Of a stretch of 64,000 nt of DNA, positions 1 through 10,749 are shown one piece after another (the first letter of the stretch is position 1; the number at the start of each line of letters is the position of its first letter). Source of the DNA: Trametes villosa (lineage: Eukaryota > Basidiomycota > Agaricomycetes > Polyporales > Polyporaceae); contig PUDQ02000091.1 of assembly GCA_002964805.2 (NCBI GenBank), forward strand, positions 186,001-250,000, written 5' to 3'. Made by a program: the position numbers and the translations under genes. The notes beneath the pieces were generated by a model that did no database searches, was not told where the DNA came from, and was given only the letters and a program-made list of their open reading frames with translations.

Positions 1-99
1 TGTGCTCGTCTGTCGGGCCCTTCAGCGACGCTCTGCGCGCATCGTGGTTTCGCCTCGTGATGTCGGCGAGGAGTACCGCCGTGAGCGCGGTATGAAGCC

Positions 100-105
100 T
101 ATAAA
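100..105 (+). promoter_or_regulatory. TATA box of the S53 peptidase gene
   Basis: A TATAAA hexamer lies 76 bp upstream of the ATG at 176. This spacing recurs at most genes in this window and supports that start over the open frame that continues to the window edge. Confidence 0.5.
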
Positions 106-175
106 GCCTCGCATGAAGTGCAGGCAGAGGGCAAGGGACTACCACCGTCTTCCTCAGTCTCGCCTCTCGGACACG

Positions 176-2254
176 ATGGTCACCGCCAGCTTGCTCGTTG
201 CCTCCCTCTTCACGCTCGCCCTCGGCACGCCGACGGGTCGCAACCTCAAGCTGCACGAGCTCCGCGAGGACATCCCCGCCGGCTTCTCCCTCCGCGGCGC
301 CGCCTCGCCCGAGACGACGCTGAAGCTCCGCCTCGCGCTCGTGCAGAACAACTTCGCCGAGCTCGAGGACAAGCTCTACGACGTCAGCACGCCCTCGAGC
401 GCCAACTACGGCAACCACCTCTCCAAGGAGGAGGTACGTCCAGGTAATTGCGCTGCTCCCCCACACTGCTGACAGCCACTCTACAGGTCGAGCAATACGT
501 CGCGCCCTCGCCCGAGAGCGTGAACGCCGTCCACGCCTGGCTCACCGAGAACGGGCTCAGCGCGCAGACCATCTCGCCCGCCGGCGACTGGCTCGCGCTC
601 GAGGTGCCCGTCAGCAAGGCGAACGAGCTCTTCGACGCTGACTTCTCCGTGTTCACCCACGACGAGTCCGGCCTCAACGCCGTCCGGACCCTCTCGTACT
701 CCATCCCCGCCGAGCTCCAGGGCCACCTCGACCTCGTGCACCCCACCGTCACGTCAGTCGCGTCTCTTTAGCTTCCTGTTTTTCCGGTCCTGACGCTCGT
801 GCTGCTAGCTTCCCCAACCCCAACGCGCACCTGCCCGTCGTGCGCTCCCCGGTGAAGAACTTCCAGAACCTCACCGAGCGCGCCGTGCCGGCGTCGTGCG
901 CCAGCACGATCACCCCCGCGTGCCTGCAGAGCATCTACAACATCCCCACCACCAAGGCAACTCAGTCCTCGAACAAGCTCGCCGTGAGCGGGTTCATCGA
1001 CCAGTTCGCGAACCAGGCCGACCTTAAGGTGAGCGTCGCCGCGGGCGGACAATCAGATCCATCACTGATCATACTGTGTCCCCCAGAGCTTCCTCACCAA
1101 GTTCCGCCCGGACATTTCCTCGTCGACGACCTTCACGCTGCAGACGCTCGACGGCGGTTCGAACTCTCAGACGCCCAGCCAGGCTGGTGTTGAGGCCGTA
1201 CGTGACCACTCTTCGGGAATGCATGACTCGTGCTAAATACCGCGGTGCAGAACCTGGACATTCAGTACACCATCGGTGTTGCCACGGGTGTGCCCACCGT
1301 TTTCATCTCCGTCGGCGACAACTTCCAGGACGGTGACCTCGAGGGCTTCCTGGACATCATCAACTTCCTCCTTGGCGAGAGCGCGCCTCCCCAGGTTCTG
1401 ACCACCAGCTACGGCCAGAACGAGAACACGATCTCGGCCAAGCTCGCTAAGTACGCCTCAATGCCTGCCTTACGCGGCGCCCGCTGACGTCCGCCTCACA
1501 GCCAACTCTGCAACGCGTACGCTCAGCTCGGCGCGCGTGGCACCTCTATCCTGTTCGCCTCCGGCGATGGCGGTGTTGCCGGCTCGCAGACCTCGAGCTG
1601 CTCCAAGTTCCTCCCGACCTTCCCCTCCGGCTGCCCCTTGTGCGTCATGCAGCCCAACCTTCTCCGCGCGCCACACTGACAGCCGCCCTAGCATGACCTC
1701 CGTCGGCGCCACGCAGGGCGTCAACCCCGAGACCGCGGCCGACTTCTCCTCGGGCGGCTTCTCGAACATCTTCGCGCAGCCGTCGTACCAGACGTCGGAC
1801 GTGAGCGGCTACCTCTCCGCGCTCGGCAGCACGAACTCGGGCAAGTTCAACAAGACCGGCCGCGGGTTCCCCGACATCTCGACCCAGGGCGTGAACTTCC
1901 AGATCGTCGACGACAAGCAGACCGGCGGCGTCGACGGCACGAGCTGCGCGAGCCCGACGCTCGCCGCGATCATCTCGCTCCTCAACGACCGCCTCATCGC
2001 GGCCGGCAAGAGCCCGCTCGGCTTCCTGAACCCCTTCCTGTACTCGGCGGCGGGCAAGGCCGCGCTCAACGACATCACCTCGGGCTCGAACCCTGGCTGC
2101 AACACCAACGGCTTCCCCGCGAAGGCCGGCTGGGACCCCGTACGTTCCTCCTCCTGCTGCCCGCCGGCGCCGAGACTGACTGTTGCGGATTTGCTAGGTC
2201 ACCGGCCTCGGCACGCCCGACTTCGCCAAGCTCCTCAAGGCGGTCGGTTTGTAG
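176..2254 (+). CDS. Secreted sedolisin-type serine peptidase (family S53, tripeptidyl-peptidase/aorsin-like)
   Basis: Eight exons give an intact 565-residue protein: 176-433, 487-752, 809-1028, 1087-1197, 1251-1450, 1502-1639, 1692-2139, 2198-2254. It starts with a hydrophobic signal peptide (MVTASLLVASLFTLALG), followed by an S53 activation (pro-kumamolisin) domain. The catalytic domain shows the Glu/Asp pair in GVEANLDIQY (near residues 284 and 288), SGDGG, the SVGAT strand and the nucleophile motif GTSCASP (Ser near 482). The C-terminal calcium-site motif GWDPVTGLGTPDF is intact. Length and motif order fit family S53, secreted acid peptidases that remove tripeptides or cut internally. The frame is open to the window start, but the signal peptide and the TATA box favour the ATG at 176. 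Exopeptidase versus endopeptidase activity cannot be told from sequence alone. Confidence 0.93.
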
Positions 2255-2644
2255 GTGGAGGTGTGTGTGCAGAAGGAACTTCCGGAGAAAGCACCGTGTG
2301 GCAGTGTAGGCTACTTGTGCGCGCCTCGCCGATACGGCCCTGTATATGTACCCGAGCATTTGTGAAAACGTACGATTTGTCCGCGTCTTGACACATCCGC
2401 TCGCTTGTCGCTGCACCATGAGAACGAATCCGAAGCTCTTCATGAAGGATGAGTACGAGAGTGTAGTATTGTCGGGATGGCGTAAGTGATGCTCGCCGGA
2501 TAAAGGATGGGAGCGGAGCGGACCGAGCGGTCGATCAAAAGCGCCCTATTTGTACCGAGGCTCCGAGCCACCGACGAGGCACAGCTAAAGGCTGTTCCCT
2601 ATCCGCTGCGCTTCTTCTCTCTGACGTCCTGAGATCCGCAAGGC

Positions 2645-2650
2645 TATAAG
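2645..2650 (+). promoter_or_regulatory. TATA-like box of the C2-domain gene
   Basis: TATAAG about 104 bp upstream of the ATG at 2754. Confidence 0.35.
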
Positions 2651-2753
2651 GAGGCGGCGCAGCGCGAGCCCACTGTCCCGTAAGCCACCCCGTTCTCCCA
2701 CCGCCCCCTGCACGCATCCGGGAACGCGCCCGTGACTTATCAGACCTTGAAAA

Positions 2754-4787
2754 ATGCCCGGAGGCCGCAAAAACCCCATGCAGATGTCGAACATCGTCGG
2801 CGCGGTGCACAACGTGGTGAGCCGCGCCAAGGAGGAGGCCAAGGACGCCGCGGCGCACCTCGAGGGCCACCACGGCGATCGCCACCTCGTCGATCTCACG
2901 ATACAGTTTATCGGTGCGTCGAACCTGCCCAAGATGGACGTCGTCGGGACGGCAGATCCCTACTTTATCGCGAAACTCGACGAGCGGCTCTCCTTTGTGT
3001 GAGTGTATGGGTCCACGAGCTATTTACGGGTCTCTGATGGAGGGTGGCGGGCCGTGCGCAGATCCACGGTGAAGCCGAATACGCTGTCGCCTGTCTGGAA
3101 CGAGCTATGGAAGATCAAGAATGTGCCCAGCACTGCGAATCTCACCGTCGAGGTGCTCGATAAGGACAACGGGACCATCACCGACGACCACATCGGCAAG
3201 TTCACCACATCTGTCACCGACGGGGCGAAAGAATGCACCATCGAGAGCCTATCTCTCCGCCGTAATAGGGGCACATTCTGGCTGAAGGTGATGATAATTT
3301 TTCAATAGAGCGTATTTGCAACGTGGTTATAAATTCCAGGCGAGATGGAGCACAGTTCTGAACCGCGGTGGGGCGGTTATAACCGCCCCACCGCGGTTTA
3401 CAACGAGCGGAGCACAAGTTTCGGCGCTTCAACCAGCTGCAGGTTTCGGCGCTGGAATGCTGCCTACCACCAGATTTCTCAGTCGCGCTACGTGCCGCTG
3501 ATACTCAGAAGCGGAGTGGAAGCCCATGTCGACCGTGGCTGTCGGTCTAGGGAGGTAAAGCGAGAACGAGCGCTTGCAGCCGGATGGGCGCTCACATTGG
3601 TGGAAGTTAAAAATGCGCTCCAACGAAGTCTTAGCGGTTATGACTGCGTTGCAAGTACGCTCTAATAGCTCGACTTTTGATCTAACCGCTGCTTAACAAC
3701 CCAGGTCGAATCCACGCCCGCCACCGACCCCAAGGCCGAGCGAAGGCAGTACATTTTCGACGGCCCGATCCGCTACTCCCGCCACTTCTCGCCCACGATC
3801 GGCCGCCTCACCAACCTGAACGACGCCCGGCTCTACTCAACGTGGAAGATCTACATCAAGGGCGTGCGCATGTTCTTCGGGGACACCGTCCAGCCGTGGA
3901 ACAAGAACTACAAGGCTGCGCAGACGATCTTCGGGCCCGGCCCCACCTCGCTCGCCGTGCGCTCGACGATCCAGGCCGGCCACCGCATGCTCTACGCGCG
4001 CTCGACGACGAACGGGTTCGGGATCATCAACGGCCCCGACGACGTCTTCCGCCTCCTCTTCCACGGCTCCCCCGGCGTCGCCGAGGGCCTCCCCGGACAG
4101 ACTGCGGGCGCCGCCGCGCTGCAGCCCGCCGCGCCCGGGAGCCCGCCGCCATACGCGCACCGCGTGAAGCCCGCCGTATACACTTACATCATCGCGGTCG
4201 AGGACGACTCCTTCCGGTTCTCCGAGACGGGCGCGGCGTTCTTCGTCGACTTCGCGTCCAAGCACGCGCTGCACGCGAACTGCGCGCCCGCCGTGCGCTA
4301 CTCGGGCGAGTTCCACCCGCGCCCCGCCGGCGGCTGGGCGGCCTTCTCCGACGGCACGCCCGACGACGCGGTCAAGTGGGAGCTCGTGATCGACAACAAC
4401 AGCGGGACGTACAGCCCGGACCCGATGATGCTCGCGGACCTCAAGGAGCTGCTCGAGTACAACTTCCCCGGGTTCGCCGTGTACGCGTACGACCGCGAGG
4501 ACCCGCGCCTGACGGAGAGCCGCGAGGCGTGCCGCAAGTACGCGCTGGAGAAGCGCGGCGTGAAGCAGGAGGAGCTCCAGCCGCACGCACAGGCCGGCGA
4601 GGAGACGCTCTCGCACACCGCGCAGGTGCAGAAGGACGCGCCCCCGGAGAGCGGGCCTGGCGACGGCGCGGCGGCGGGGACGGTCATGGGCGAGCCCGTC
4701 GTGCCGCCCCCGCAGGTGGAGATCGCGCCGGTCGATACGAGGAGTCGGTCGTTCACGGACGGGCGGGACTATCTCCACATGATCTGA
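2754..4787 (+). CDS. C2-domain protein of unknown function
   Basis: Exons 2754-2998, 3062-3287 and 3705-4787 give 517 residues. Residues about 45-155 form a C2 domain: beta-strand pattern with DVVGTADPYF (calcium-loop aspartates), LSPVWNE, and VLDKDNGTITDDHIGKF. Such domains usually bind phospholipid membranes, often with Ca2+. The following ~350 residues (YIFDGPIRYSRHFSP onward) resemble no domain I can name. They are well structured at first (aromatic-rich, strand-like), then end in a Glu/Gln/Pro-rich tail. No signal peptide or membrane span is seen, so a cytosolic, membrane-recruited protein is inferred. The second intron is 417 bp, far above the local norm, because a MITE sits inside it; both splice sites remain intact. 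Confidence 0.85.
3308..3662. mobile_element. MITE with terminal inverted repeats and TA target duplication, inside an intron
   Basis: A 355 bp segment begins GAGCGTATTTGCAACG and ends with the reverse complement GAGCGTACTTGCAACG. The inverted repeats match at 21 of 25 positions and all four mismatches are transitions. TA flanks both sides (3306-3307, 3663-3664), as expected for a Tc1/mariner-type target duplication. There is no coding capacity. The element fills most of intron 2 of the C2-domain gene and contains a perfect 38 bp palindrome at its 5' side. Recognised here by its structure only. Confidence 0.75.
3361..3398. repeat. Perfect 38 bp palindrome inside the MITE
   Basis: Two 18 bp arms (AACCGCGGTGGGGCGGTT and its exact complement) surround a central AT. 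In RNA it would form a strong GC-rich hairpin within the intron. Confidence 0.9.
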
Positions 4788-5277
4788 AGCTTAGGTTCGA
4801 CACAAACCCCTCACGATGATACGTGAACGGTCTTGGTATGAGACTAATCTGAAGCTGATGTATCGCTTGCTTAAACTTATTGACACTTACGAATGTATCG
4901 CGAATCCTGTACGCTGTATACCATACCCGATTCCCTCGTCCCCGTCCCATCTTCCTTCAAGTTCTGCCGCAACCTCCGCACACGCACACCGCAATCAAGG
5001 GAAACGACGGCGCCGCTAGCGGCACCGCGTATAGTAGTCCAGTCGGCATTTACAGCGCAGAAAACATACGGATGGAATAGGTGAAAGCAAGGGTATGAGC
5101 GGAACGGACGACTATGACAACATGTAATGCTACAGAACGTGCAGGCATGGGGGGTGTTAGTATAGTACACTGTTGCCTTCCAGCCTATTAGGGAGGACGC
5201 AGATAATGTAGATTAGCAGAGAACACACGTATCTAGGGCCAGACGACTGACCATTTTGCTCTCGGAAAGCACGGCTG
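4788..5277. other. Convergent intergenic region
   Basis: The 3' flanks of the C2-domain gene (+) and the large disordered protein (-) meet here. No coding frame or repeat stands out. Confidence 0.6.
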
Positions 5278-7500
5278 TCACTCCTCCATGTCACAATCGA
5301 CGTCGAGACCGACGTCCGAGCCCACGTCCTCGTCCTCGACCCGGTCCTCGTTCTCGTCCGCACCCAGAGCCAGCAGATCCTCAGCAGAGACCGACAAGCG
5401 CAAATAAGACTTCCTCCGCCCGAGCGCATCAGGCGTCGGCGGCCGGTTCTCGAGCGGGCGGCTCCGGTCGTGCCTCCGGAGCACCATGTGCGCGACGAGG
5501 TGCGCGATGCTCCTTGTCCACGCCTTGCCGCCCGACACGAACGGCGGGAAGCCCTCGATCGGCGAGACCGGCGTCTGCATCTTGAGGTCGAGCAGCGCGC
5601 CGAGCTCCTTCGCGCGCTGCTTCTGCTGCTTGCGCACGCGCCGCGCCTCCGCGCGCATGTCCATCGTCGCGTGCAGCTCGCGCTTCCGCGCGCGCTTCTC
5701 CGCGAGGTCGAGCTCCGTGGGCGGTGCGCCGCCGGGGCCGGTGCGTTCGGGTGGCGGGAGCAGCGCGCTCGCGGCGGCCGTGACGCGCTCGTTGAGCTCC
5801 GACTCGGCGAGGCGCGCCGCGCGCTCCTGGTGGAGCGCATGTTTGCGCAGCGCTCGGAGCGCGAGAAACTCGTCGACGGCGAGGTCGGTTGACGTCGGGT
5901 CGAGCTGGATGTCGAGGAATTGCATGTCATCGTCGGTGGGCGACGGCGAGCGCGCGAGAGGCGGGTCGACAGAGTAACTCTGCAGAAAGAGCCCGAGTCC
6001 TTCGCGTTCGGGCGGTGGCGCGCCTCCGAGGAGGGACGGAGCGATGGTGTCCATCGGCGGAGCGTGCGACTCCGCCGCGGACGGCTCCATCTCCTCGTCT
6101 TCGAGCTCGAGCTCGGGCAGCGCGGGATGCGGCGAATGAGGGGAACTTGGCGCCTCGCAGGGGTCTTCCATGTCGAAATCCGGGAGGGTGTACAGGCCGC
6201 TGTGGGGCGAGTGCGGGGCGGGTGTTGGGCATAGGTCTCCGTGGGGAGGTGTCGCGTCGTGAAGGTCGTTCAGGGGTCGTCGGCGGGGAGACGACGGGAC
6301 CGGGGTGTCGTCGTCCTCCGAAGGCATTATCGTGTCCGAGTACTCAGACTCCAGGTCGACATCAACCGGGGGCGGATGCAGGGGGAAGGGAGTAAAAGCA
6401 GAAAGGAAAGAATTGTGTGCTGCAGCGACATGGGCAGGGTGCAGGCCGGACGGCTCACCGAAACCCCCGCCGTTACACCACGAGTGTTCTTCTCGATGGA
6501 ACGGCATATCGAGCGGGGATATAGGCGAATGTTGCTGCTGCGAAGGTCCATGGGGGTCGAATCCAAGCGGGGTGCCAAAGGCGGGGAAATCAAGAGACAA
6601 CGCGCCGGGTTTCGGGGAGGGGGGGAGCTCATCGAAAACCGTGCTGCTCGGACTTATCGTCCAGCTCATCTCCGAGTCGAACGCCCATCTATCCGACGGG
6701 CCGGACGAGGGCTCGAAAGGCACCGGATCGAAAGGGGAGGCGAGATGTCCGCTACTTGACTCGCCGTCCAGCTGTGGAAGGTCCGCCAAAGGCAGACCAT
6801 CGTGTAGGCTGATCGGCGAGTGGGGAGCCCAGGCAGACGTCGGCTCGATCGTGACTTGGTCGTCACGAGAGCCTTCGACTTGCTGGCCGTCCTTGAACCC
6901 TTCTTGGGGACAGAACTCTTCGAAACCAGAGTCGTCACGTACCGGCGGGAACGGTGGCGCAGGCGCGCCGCCGTCCTCTGAGTCGACTCCGTACCTCCAG
7001 CTTTCGACCTCATGCACCCCTCCTTGATTCCAACCATCAGACGGCAGTTCTTTCGCCTCTACCAACAGCGTTGGTGGCGGCGAAAGCGGAGCGATATGTC
7101 GGGCGCCATCGTGTGACATGTTCTCATGGGCGATCTCTTCTCGATCGGGCCTGCCAACGCGCGTTTCTGGCGGTTCTACAGGGAGGTCCGGGAGCGGGAC
7201 GGTCGATGCAAGTGCCGCGTCGGTAAGCGGGGGCGATGGGTAGACTTGATGAACGGGTCGGGGATGGTCGCACGGTGGCGTGGACTTCGCACGGGCGTCG
7301 GGGCCAAAGGAATGGTCCTGACAGCAACTGGGGGTTATGTAGGTGCTTGTACCCGTGGCGAGCTCGCATGAATGTGGCGGGGAGCGCCACGGCCGAAAGA
7401 TGGGGTCGGTGGTCGGGGAGGGTGGCGATAGGTCGGGGCGGGCGCTGGGAGGACAAAACCGGTCGCAAGGGTGCTCGGATGGTGCCCTGCACGTATTCAT
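5278..7500 (-). CDS. Large, mostly disordered protein of unknown function
   Basis: One uninterrupted 740-codon frame, unusual here because nearly all neighbours have introns. The first ~500 residues are rich in Pro, Ser, Asp and Glu with acidic patches, suggesting intrinsic disorder. Residues ~530-640 contain basic helical stretches (ALRKHALHQERAARLAE, KRARKRELHATMDMRAEARR) that could form a coiled coil or nucleic-acid contact. After a short hydrophobic helix (SIAHLVAHMVLRRHDRS) the protein ends in a strongly acidic tail (…DVDCDMEE). Regulatory or chromatin roles are conceivable, but no named domain is recognised. The start at 7500 is the first in-frame ATG; a later Met is possible. Confidence 0.7.
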   Translation of the reverse strand: MNTCRAPSEHPCDRFCPPSARPDLSPPSPTTDPIFRPWRSPPHSCELATGTSTYITPSCCQDHSFGPDARAKSTPPCDHPRPVHQVYPSPPLTDAALASTVPLPDLPVEPPETRVGRPDREEIAHENMSHDGARHIAPLSPPPTLLVEAKELPSDGWNQGGVHEVESWRYGVDSEDGGAPAPPFPPVRDDSGFEEFCPQEGFKDGQQVEGSRDDQVTIEPTSAWAPHSPISLHDGLPLADLPQLDGESSSGHLASPFDPVPFEPSSGPSDRWAFDSEMSWTISPSSTVFDELPPSPKPGALSLDFPAFGTPLGFDPHGPSQQQHSPISPLDMPFHREEHSWCNGGGFGEPSGLHPAHVAAAHNSFLSAFTPFPLHPPPVDVDLESEYSDTIMPSEDDDTPVPSSPRRRPLNDLHDATPPHGDLCPTPAPHSPHSGLYTLPDFDMEDPCEAPSSPHSPHPALPELELEDEEMEPSAAESHAPPMDTIAPSLLGGAPPPEREGLGLFLQSYSVDPPLARSPSPTDDDMQFLDIQLDPTSTDLAVDEFLALRALRKHALHQERAARLAESELNERVTAAASALLPPPERTGPGGAPPTELDLAEKRARKRELHATMDMRAEARRVRKQQKQRAKELGALLDLKMQTPVSPIEGFPPFVSGGKAWTRSIAHLVAHMVLRRHDRSRPLENRPPTPDALGRRKSYLRLSVSAEDLLALGADENEDRVEDEDVGSDVGLDVDCDMEE

Positions 7501-10500
7501 GATAATGGCGTTGGAGGTGCCGTCGCTGGGGAGGAGAAGGAAGATAATTAGCGTGCTTTGTCACGACGGTCGCCGCCTCGCAGTTTGTTTACTGGCGCGA
7601 GCCGCTGGCGGCGGAGGCGGTGCGGGTGCAGAGGTCGATGTATGGGACACTCACTGAGGTCAGGTTGGGCACTTCACAAGTCCATGATAGAGCACGATGG
7701 GGAACGACGTTGAGGGCCAGCACACGGACGAAGTTGTAGGAGCAAACGAGAGCTCACCCACCGCTGCATGCCGCGCTCCGCATGTTCGTCCAAGATGGGC
7801 GCTGCGTGCCACGGCCCCCCGCCACTCCCGTATCTAATCACCGCGTGCCAGGCTGATTAAATCGCGGAAGCGTTCATTTGACGCGTATCCTCCAGCATAG
7901 ACATGATGTTTGTTAAGAGTTTTATCCTGGATATACTGATACTTTGAGAACCACTCTTGCGTTGGTACAACTGTCGCGGTCTCTAGAGGTGCAAACGTAC
8001 CTTCGTACGATCTGGATCTAGGGTAGTCTCGGCGCTTAATCGTGGCTGTAGCTCATCCTTTCACTTCAACTGGACGCTCCCAGATACTTACCGGGCAGTC
8101 AGCATCACGACACGAGTACAAATCGATGGTATCCTCGTTACCCACCAATTGTGCCCCCTTTCGGACCGAGCATAGCGAGGGTTTGGAGGACTGTCCGGGG
8201 TCTGTGCGTCTATCATGGCTGGATCATCGGGAGAGTTGGACCTTGTACGATGCTGTACACTCTCAGCCGTGCCCCACACCCTCCGGCCTACGCCCTGCGG
8301 AGACCCTAGGCCCTTCTCTTCCGGCGACGCCGATGCACACGGGGCTACCCTTCTCTGCGCCACGAAGACGCTTCCCCACCTTCCTGTGCTCCGCCAAAAT
8401 CCCCGCTCGACTCGCTCTTGTACGACGCTGCGCGTTCTAGGAGATCGTCTCTTGCCTGCGTTTCAGCGCAAGGGCTCGTGCGGCGACATCTATCACTGGG
8501 CATTCTGACGGACGGTGCCTAGTGGCGGGCAGCCTTCGCGCATCTGCGATCGCATCCATCGAAGGGGACGAGATGCGTCCCCGAGCGGGTCACGTCGCCC
8601 CCTCCCCCCCACGCCCGCGGCACGAGGCCTCGCCAATCCCCCCTGCCTATCTCGCCGCATCGATGTGCACTCGGGACCCCTCCTCGCTCCTCGCCATTCG
8701 CTCCCCCTCGCGTTCTCGTGCGGGGCTCTCGTGTGCGGGCCTCGCCGCCCGTAGCGTGTTCTCGCTCTCGCTTCTCCGTCTCGTGCATTCGGACTAGGAG
8801 GCCTCTACCGGGATGCGGCGTGGCGGGCTCTCGGCGCTCGCGCCGCCACACGTCCGCCGAGCTCTCCCGGGCGTGTCGTAATAACCGTAGGTTCCCCGCC
8901 CAGTCCAGCACTAACGTCCTCCGCGCGCACGGTGTGCAAATAGGCTCAGGAGCGGCCTGGCCCCTCCATGCCCATTAACTCCCGAGTCCCGAACATGAAT
9001 TGCAAGAGCCCAGGGGCCAAGCTCCAACACACATCGCCCCCGCATATGTGGCAGCGTAGGTCCGCCCCCTGTCGTTCACACAAACTCACCTCACGGCGAT
9101 TACTGACAGGGCCGACGCGCACGGTGCGAAGCCGAGCTGCGGACCTACGGCCGCTCGCCTGCCTCCCCTTCCGCCCACGGAGCCCGAGTGTCGAGGACCC
9201 AGCCACGCCCTCGGCGCGGCTGTGCCCCGCTTCCCTCCGCAGTGCTCGGTCCCCTGGGGCTGGGAGGCCCGCGCGAAGTCGGGCGATACTGCTTGGTGCT
9301 GCTGCTACAGGAGCGATACGCTGCTGTACTGTACGGCATCGAGAGGCATTTCTCACCGCAGCATCCTCGGAGTCCGACGCTCGCTCGAAGACGCGACAGA
9401 CCCCGGGAGCGCGCCGCAAACAGCAAAACGAGTGCAGTCTCTGGCCTCCCGCGCCCGCCATGTCCCGGGGACACATGTCCGGTGCTGTTTCACGGTAAGT
9501 TCGCCGGGAGCGCTGCGTTCAGGGGCATGAAAGAGACGTGGAGAGGGTTCGCCTGGGGGGCATCAGGGGACGCCTCAAGGCTTCAAGGCGCGGGGAACGG
9601 CATGCGACCGCCACGCTATATACGGCTCCGGCCGTCCGTGCATCCTCCGCGTTCTGCCCCGACGGGTGCTGTGAATCTAGCTGTCCCAGACGCGTGTGAC
9701 CGCGCTCGCGCAGGTGCTTCTGGTGAGCGGCATTGTGAACTCTGCAATATACCGCTGCTGCTGCCGCCGCAGACGTTGATAGGTATGGGGGTGATATCCG
9801 GATACCAGGACAGCGCTCGTAGAAGGCTGCTGCAAGCTGCGGTGGGGATAGAGGTAGGAAGTCGAAGCACACTAAACGCCCCCATTCAATGAAATCCGCC
9901 TGTTCCGTTGAGCAATCGGGGGTATCTGGCTATCGACGACGACAAGAGGTTGCCATGCTCGTCGTACAGCACTGAGTCGGGTTATACGTACAGCACGACG
10001 GTGACAAGGTAATGAGAACCCGCGACACGACCACCCAACCACACCGAACAGGCTCAAACCACACGAACCAGCGGCATACACACTGTGCGCTCGGGCCGAC
10101 GTCTCGCCGGCGTCCTACAGCAACTTCCAATGTTCTATTAGCGCACTGTCGTGTTGCCGATGTTAGAACAACAGAAAGACGGGAAGCCGAGCGCGAGAAG
10201 CCTGCCATGACAATTGTGCATCCAGTATCCGGTCGCCCGCCTGCAATAGCCCGAGAATGCCGCAACGTCGCAGCCGCATCGCAGCAGCGCTGCACGACGC
10301 CCAAGGACGCCAAAACGGTTGTTGATACGTCGACGTATCGGTTCTACAGTTGTCGAGACCTGTGCGTGTCTTGTGCTGGTGGCGGCGACTTGGGCGGATG
10401 GCATCACGAACGCCGGGCACACGTTCCCAAAGCACATACACACACCCCTTCTCTTCGAATCAGGGGTGCTCTGTGCATGACGCGCGCGCGCGCGAGCGGG

Positions 10501-10749
10501 CGTGGAAGCAATTGGCAACGATCGCGCATACTCGGACTCGACCCACATACATCCAGCGGTGATGCTCGACCACCACGTTTTGTTACGCACACGTCTTCCA
10601 GGGACTAAGCCTCCCGCCCTTCGTGCTCCTATCCGTTCATCATTTGTGCGAAGCATACGCGGGCGGGCTCGTACGACGACAAACCACCCACCCGTAAGTA
10701 GATGCCTCTGACTCGAGCGGCGCCTTCTTCGTCCCCCAGCGCCCCCTCC
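7501..10749. other. Long region without a convincing gene
   Basis: Short frames occur on both strands because of the high GC content. None has a recognisable domain, consistent splice structure or protein-like composition. The first part is the 5' flank of the minus-strand gene ending at 7500. No tRNA, rRNA or clear repeat was seen. Confidence 0.5.

Noticed and set aside
5256..7371. Several plus-strand frames opposite the 5278-7500 gene
   Set aside because: They are GC-driven mirrors of the long minus-strand frame, with Arg/Gly-rich composition and no domain.
8215..9892. Arg/Pro/Ser-rich frames in the gap region
   Set aside because: Frames of this kind arise by chance in GC-rich DNA; none has a domain or consistent splice sites.
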